DNA of 64,000 bases from Alphaproteobacteria bacterium (lineage in GTDB: Bacteria; Pseudomonadota; Alphaproteobacteria; Rhodobacterales; Rhodobacteraceae), in contig JAUIBL010000003.1 of NCBI GenBank assembly GCA_030428355.1, forward strand, positions 62,001 to 126,000, read 5' to 3'. Each line of letters starts with the position of its first letter. The stretch's first letter is position 1. The position numbers and the translations under genes are program-made. Positions 60,408-64,000 of the stretch are shown piece after piece. The notes under the pieces are model-generated. The model ran no database searches, had not been told where the DNA came from, and worked only from the letters and a program-made list of their open reading frames with translations.

Positions 60408-60572
60408 TCAGTCACCAACCACGGTGCAGGGAACCTTGATGGTCACCCGCTCGGTCGAGCGGGCCCCAAATTCCGTCAGACACCATCCCGAAGGCACTGC
60501 TCCGCCACGGATCACGGCGTCGTGCCGCAATACCGCAAGCCAGTTCAGTCGCTCTTCGGGACAAAAAGCGCA
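60408..60572 (-). pseudogene. Possible gene fragment without a start codon
   Basis: This minus-strand frame reads protein-like for 54 codons: PEERLNWLAVLRHDAV, then VPSGWCLTEFGARSTERV, and TIKVPCTVVGD before the stop, which lies 21 nt from a strong terminator. An in-frame TGA precedes it at 60573-60575 and no ATG follows, only CTG, TTG or GTG codons. It looks like the 3' end of a small gene that has lost its 5' part, or a short gene with an unusual start. It is below the ORF-track cutoff. The family is not recognised. Confidence 0.4.
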
Positions 60573-60983
60573 TCACATGCCCGTCACAAGGCAAACTCGA
60601 ATGGAACCGTGATACGAGAGAATCCACAAGACTTCGTAAATCCCGTACAAAGACGGGTTTCAGCGTACCGCTGCAGGAACAAAGTCTCACACTTGACCGC
60701 CTGTCTGTCGACGATCAACACACACTGGATACGTCATCAGATCACATCACGCCACTTGTCTTCCGACAAATCTCATGCGCGGGCGATGACCATGCACACT
60801 CGAAAGATGTATGACATGTCAAGAGTACGCGACATGGTAAACTCGCGGACGACACTGCCGCGAAAGGTAAGGTGTTCACACTGTCCTGACAAGAAGAATC
60901 AGCGGCAGAGATGCCGCTTTGGTCGCAGCGCCGCCGGGGCCACAAGGGTGCGCACACCCCTGCGGCCCCGGCCTGGCGGGCAA
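60573..60983. other. Poorly coding gap with hairpins
   Basis: About 410 nt, lower in GC than the surroundings. The plus-strand ORF across it (60237-61004) lacks protein-like composition. Near the end of the MCP-like gene there is a strong hairpin (60933-60972, GCCGGGGCC/GGCCCCGGC core, 18 pairs on the minus strand with two G-U), and a 7-bp hairpin AGCGGCA/TGCCGCT (60901-60918) followed on the minus strand by a T-rich run. These probably stop the chemotaxis transcript. I see no other structure. Confidence 0.45.
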
Positions 60984-62735
60984 TCAGAAAAAGATGTCGC
61001 CTAACGGATCGTCATTGTCCGTCGACGCAGCCTGTGTCTCGACCGATTGATCGGACATGTCGTCGACCGCCTCGATGATCGTGTCATCGCTGTCGGTGAC
61101 GGGTGCAAGGATCACCTTGCGATGAATGTCGCGTTCCCGCTCCATCGTGTAGATCGCAAACACCTCGGGTGCGATCCCATCGGCTTTGCCGGGGAAGCCG
61201 GTTTCGCCAAGATTGCGCGAGAACATCCGGGCGGATTTCTCGACCAGTTGTGCGTGCTCGGTCACCGGAAGCAGCCAGCCGCGCGAGTCGTCCAGCGCGG
61301 TGCGAATGGTCGACACGATCTCGCTGCAGCGATTGGCAGCGTCACCGATGTCGCGCACGCCGTCGGACAATTGCCGCACAGCACCTTCGGGCAGGGCATT
61401 GGCACGGTCGCAGGCATTTTCCAGCAAGGAAATCGTTTCGCTGGACAGATCGATCATTTCAGCCAGTTCGGTCTTCACGACCGGCAGGCGGGCCGAGGCA
61501 TCATGGGCAAGCTGTTGCAACTGCCCGGCGATTTCGCGCAACGCCAGACCCCGCCGCCCAAGCCGGGCACAGGCGATCACGGCGTTGATCCCGATCATGC
61601 GCATCCGCGCCTCGAAGGCGTCGCCCGCGGCGATCAGGCTGGTGAGCGCCTCGAATTCCTCGGACAGGGAGCGCGCGAATTCCATGAGCAGGCCCTGGGT
61701 GGTCACGGCCTGCGCGATCCGCGTTTCGATCTCTTCGAGACCTGTCTTGAGCTTGCGCGAACCGGTGCGCTGTTCGAAGATCATCAGATGATCGCGCAGC
61801 AGGGTCCGGATGCCGTCTTGCAGCACCGCCGATCCGTCATCAATTGCCCGCACGCCTTCGATATGCGCCTTGGCGATGTCCTGCATCTGATGTGCCGCCA
61901 AGGCTTCGAGCGCGTCTGTTTCGTCCCAGGCCTCGGGAAGCCGCTCCAGAATGAACAGGACATGCTCCAGCCTTTGCCGGGTGTTGTCGCCGATCTGCAG
62001 ACCGGCCACTGCTGTCGCCGACGCGCTCATCAGACCTTTGGACCGGTCGGCGATGTCGGCACTGGCCGATCCAAGGCCGTTGATATGCTCGTGAAAGCTG
62101 GCCAGTTCGCGGTTCAACGCGGCAACCGGTCCGTTCAGGCTGGATGTCAGCAGATCGCCAAGGAAACGGGCGCGGGACAGCGCGTCTTCGCTGCCGGCCT
62201 TGATCCGTTGCATCGCCTCGTCGAGCCCGGTCAGAATGGTGCCCAGTTCGGCCACGAGACGGGTCGCATCTTCGGTGAAACCGGTCAGGTTCGATCCGGT
62301 GCCTTCCGATCCGACCTGGATCGACGCTACGGTGATCCGGGCGTTCAGCACGACGATGTTCATCATCTTGAGAATGTCGCGCAGTTCGCGCACTTCCGCA
62401 TCCACGCCCCGTGCCCGCGTCATCAGCGCGGTCAGGATGTCGAGCGCGTTGTGCACTTCCTCGGACAGCGACCGCATTTCGGTGTCGTGCCACTGGCCGT
62501 GCTGCAAAAGGTCGGTCAGCGTGCCTTTGGCGTTGATGTCTTCGAACACCGCAAGAACCGTCCGGGTCTTGCCCAAGGCGTCGGAGGTTGCCGCGAGGTG
62601 ATCGCCCGCGGCAAGAAAGACGGTTTCGGTTTTCTGGCACAGGTCCGAGATCCCACGCGCCCGCAGGGTCGCATCGGTCGACCGCTCCTGGGATGCGGGG
62701 ATCAGGACTTGTGTGTCGGTCACGTAGTCTTTCAT
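60984..62735 (-). CDS. Soluble MCP-like chemotaxis protein of unusual type
   Basis: 583 aa from ATG 62735, long-helical and without membrane segments or a sensor domain that I recognise. Two regions resemble the signalling tip of methyl-accepting proteins: MMNIVVLNARITVASIQ (about residue 125) and GINAVIACARLGRRGLALREIAGQLQQLAHDA (about 400), the latter replacing the usual LNAAIEAARAGE spelling. The C-terminal 60 residues are acidic and end DPLGDIFF. It lies 4 nt after cheB and so is in the chemotaxis operon. It could be a receptor-like scaffold or adaptor. Confidence 0.65.
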   Translation of the reverse strand: MKDYVTDTQVLIPASQERSTDATLRARGISDLCQKTETVFLAAGDHLAATSDALGKTRTVLAVFEDINAKGTLTDLLQHGQWHDTEMRSLSEEVHNALDILTALMTRARGVDAEVRELRDILKMMNIVVLNARITVASIQVGSEGTGSNLTGFTEDATRLVAELGTILTGLDEAMQRIKAGSEDALSRARFLGDLLTSSLNGPVAALNRELASFHEHINGLGSASADIADRSKGLMSASATAVAGLQIGDNTRQRLEHVLFILERLPEAWDETDALEALAAHQMQDIAKAHIEGVRAIDDGSAVLQDGIRTLLRDHLMIFEQRTGSRKLKTGLEEIETRIAQAVTTQGLLMEFARSLSEEFEALTSLIAAGDAFEARMRMIGINAVIACARLGRRGLALREIAGQLQQLAHDASARLPVVKTELAEMIDLSSETISLLENACDRANALPEGAVRQLSDGVRDIGDAANRCSEIVSTIRTALDDSRGWLLPVTEHAQLVEKSARMFSRNLGETGFPGKADGIAPEVFAIYTMERERDIHRKVILAPVTDSDDTIIEAVDDMSDQSVETQAASTDNDDPLGDIFF

Positions 62736-62739
62736 CGCG

Positions 62740-63837
62740 TCACCCCGCCCTGCGGGCTTTGCCGCCATACCAAGCCATTATTTCTGCGGACATTTCGGAC
62801 AGCGGGGCGACCTTGTCGACCACCCCGGCCTCGACCGCCGAACGCGGCATGCCATAGACCACGCAGCTTGCCTCGTCCTGAGCCACCGTGTAGCCGCCGC
62901 ATTCATGGATTTCGCCGAGGCAGGTTGCGCCGTCGTCGCCCATGCCGGTCAGGATCATGCCCAGTGCCCTGCTGCCTGCTGCCTGTGCGGCCGAGCGGAA
63001 CAGCACATCGACCGAGGGACGATGACGCGACACGAAGGGGCCATTCACGATTTCCACGGCATAGCCGCGTTTTTCGCGATGCACGATCATATGTTGATCG
63101 CCCGGAGCAATCAGGGCGCATCCGGGGGCAAGCACATCGCCATTGCGGGCCTCGATCACCTCGATCTGACAGCGTGTGTTCAGACGGCGCGCCAGAGGTC
63201 CGGTGAATTCGGCGGGCATGTGCTGCACGATGGCGATGGGCGGCGCGTCGGACGGCAGGTTCGTGAGCACCTGACGCAGGGCGTCGGGGCCTCCGGTAGA
63301 TGATCCGATCACCACCAGCGGCATGGCGGCCGCCAGACGCACGGCGGGGCGTTTGGGGAGAATGACATTGGGAGACAGCCGCGCATCGCTGCGCCCGTCA
63401 TCGGTGTTGACACCGCGTGTGGCCGGAGTGCCGGTTTCGCCGGCCGCTGCGCGAATGGCCTGGCCGATGCGGATGGCAGCGCGATTGCGGGCCTCGGCGC
63501 TTGTCAGGTCGGGTTTGGCCAAAACTTCGGCTGCACCAAGGTCCAGCGCCTTCATCGCGGCGTTCGAGCCTTTTTGCGAATGGCTCGAGCAGACGATGAC
63601 CGGCACCGGGCATTGCGTCATGATCTTGCTCAGGAAGGTGAGGCCATCCATGCGGGGCATCTCGATGTCCAGCAGGATCACATCCGGCAGATTGGTCTTC
63701 ATCTGCTCGACAGCGACAAAGGGATCCTGTGCCGTGCCGAACAGGCTCAGGCCGTGATCGGCATTGATCATTGCCGAAAACGCGGTGCGCACCGCGACGC
63801 TGTCGTCGACAATCAGAACGCTGATAGGTTTGGGCAT
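62740..63837 (-). CDS. cheB: Chemotaxis methylesterase/glutaminase CheB
   Basis: 365 aa from ATG 63837. The receiver domain (about 5-125) has phospho-acceptor Asp 57 in LLDIEMPRMDG. The catalytic domain (about 175-360) has Ser in GSSTGGPDALR, His in IVQHMPAEFT and Asp in GMGDDGA. It removes methyl groups from receptors for adaptation. The ORF-track start overlaps cheR and is rejected. It follows cheR by 1 nt. Confidence 0.95.
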   Translation of the reverse strand: MPKPISVLIVDDSVAVRTAFSAMINADHGLSLFGTAQDPFVAVEQMKTNLPDVILLDIEMPRMDGLTFLSKIMTQCPVPVIVCSSHSQKGSNAAMKALDLGAAEVLAKPDLTSAEARNRAAIRIGQAIRAAAGETGTPATRGVNTDDGRSDARLSPNVILPKRPAVRLAAAMPLVVIGSSTGGPDALRQVLTNLPSDAPPIAIVQHMPAEFTGPLARRLNTRCQIEVIEARNGDVLAPGCALIAPGDQHMIVHREKRGYAVEIVNGPFVSRHRPSVDVLFRSAAQAAGSRALGMILTGMGDDGATCLGEIHECGGYTVAQDEASCVVYGMPRSAVEAGVVDKVAPLSEMSAEIMAWYGGKARRAG

Positions 63838-63838
63838 G

Positions 63839-64000
63839 TTAAGCTTCCTTGCGATAGACGGAGGGGGCGACCTGGCGGAACTGCGGCATGCGCACAACCA
63901 TGCCTTCGGAATGGCCCACAAACAGATGACCTCCCGGCGCAAGATGCCGACTGATCTTGCTCAGCACGGACAGTTGCACCTCGGGGTCGAAATAGATCAG
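63839..64000 (-). CDS. cheR: Chemotaxis methyltransferase CheR, 3' end only
   Basis: The last 53 codons of a minus-strand gene that continues beyond the window. LIYFDPEVQLSVLSKI, then LAPGGHLFVGHSE and the end VAPSVYRKEA match the C-terminus of CheR, which methylates receptor glutamates. It was not in the ORF track because it is truncated by the window edge. Confidence 0.9.
   Translation of the reverse strand: MIYFDPEVQLSVLSKISRHLAPGGHLFVGHSEGMVVRMPQFRQVAPSVYRKEA

Noticed and set aside
60430-60627. Two further GGAAC words (60430 and 60603) as EcfG promoters
   Set aside because: No CGTT or GGTT lies 16-17 nt downstream in either case and no gene start follows.
60412-60690. 92-aa minus-strand ORF in the same gap
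   Set aside because: Its frame has no protein-like pattern; the frame one base away (60408-60572) reads better.
60237-61004. 255-aa plus-strand ORF in the gap before the chemotaxis genes
   Set aside because: Composition (many Arg, Ser, His, Cys) and lack of motifs suggest a chance frame. It runs through a strong minus-strand terminator and two hairpins.
61047-63206. 719-aa plus-strand ORF
   Set aside because: It is antisense to the MCP-like gene and cheB, both supported by motifs. No protein features are present.
1-64000. CRISPR arrays, insertion sequences, integrases, rRNA genes
   Set aside because: No regularly spaced repeats, transposase-like or recombinase-like ORFs, or rRNA sequences were seen.

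Overview
The window looks like a chromosomal segment of a GC-rich alphaproteobacterium, most likely a marine Rhodobacterales (Roseobacter-type) species. The reasons are a complete PhyR-NepR-EcfG general stress module, which is confined to Alphaproteobacteria, a GapR/DUF2312 protein, several TRAP and tripartite tricarboxylate (TTT) transport systems, an ScfR-type regulator, and a compact gene layout with many 4-nt overlaps. I saw no insertion sequence, prophage, CRISPR array or rRNA. One tRNA gene, tRNA-Thr(UGU), is present.

Layout: 0-9.3 kb holds a GMC oxidoreductase, a pqiA-pqiA-pqiB-pqiC envelope lipid-transport operon with PqiA split into two genes, then mnmH facing a fused oxidoreductase-SelD gene (tRNA 2-selenouridine synthesis). 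9.5-17.3 kb holds an ScfR-like regulator divergent from a tctC-tctB-tctA transporter, an AAE3-like acyl-CoA ligase, a ketopantoate-reductase-like protein and a RidA-like protein. 17.3-23.2 kb is a sugar-acid style cluster: XylD-like dehydratase, SDR and TRAP transporter. 23.2-32.8 kb is mixed housekeeping and accessory DNA: GT25 glycosyltransferase, tRNA-Thr, GapR-like protein, a FadJ-like protein whose catalytic residues appear replaced, GAPDH and an IclR regulator, metF with a divergent LysR/MetR-like gene, a cold-shock protein and an ArsC/Spx-like protein. 32.8-41.5 kb holds an ABC exporter with a phosphatase, a class V aminotransferase, a HisC-like aminotransferase, the Lol lipoprotein-release system and small membrane proteins.

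41.7-51.2 kb is the most interesting part, a general-stress-response island. phyR faces nepR-ecfG across two overlapping, mirror-image EcfG promoters (GGAAC-N16-CGTT on both strands). By eye, further EcfG-type promoters lie upstream of a DUF883-like gene, a DUF1328 gene, a small membrane protein/Rho-N pair and csbD. The DUF883-like gene appears to lead a tightly overlapping operon of three small membrane proteins, an amidoligase and a class I glutamine-amidotransferase-like hydrolase. This suggests a stress-induced amide-bond-forming and amide-cleaving pair working at the envelope. Phospholipase D-like and YihY-like membrane genes follow ecfG.

51.3-60.1 kb is catabolic: an enolase-superfamily enzyme with a GMC oxidoreductase, then a LysR regulator divergent from an AA_synth-family protein, an alpha/beta hydrolase, a luciferase-like monooxygenase and an aldehyde dehydrogenase, then GNAT and ABM-domain proteins. 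After an 840-nt poorly coding gap containing a terminator and a short gene remnant, 61-64 kb carries an unusual soluble MCP-like protein, cheB and the 3' end of cheR.

All identifications come from reading motifs and family resemblance in the supplied translations. No database search was run.
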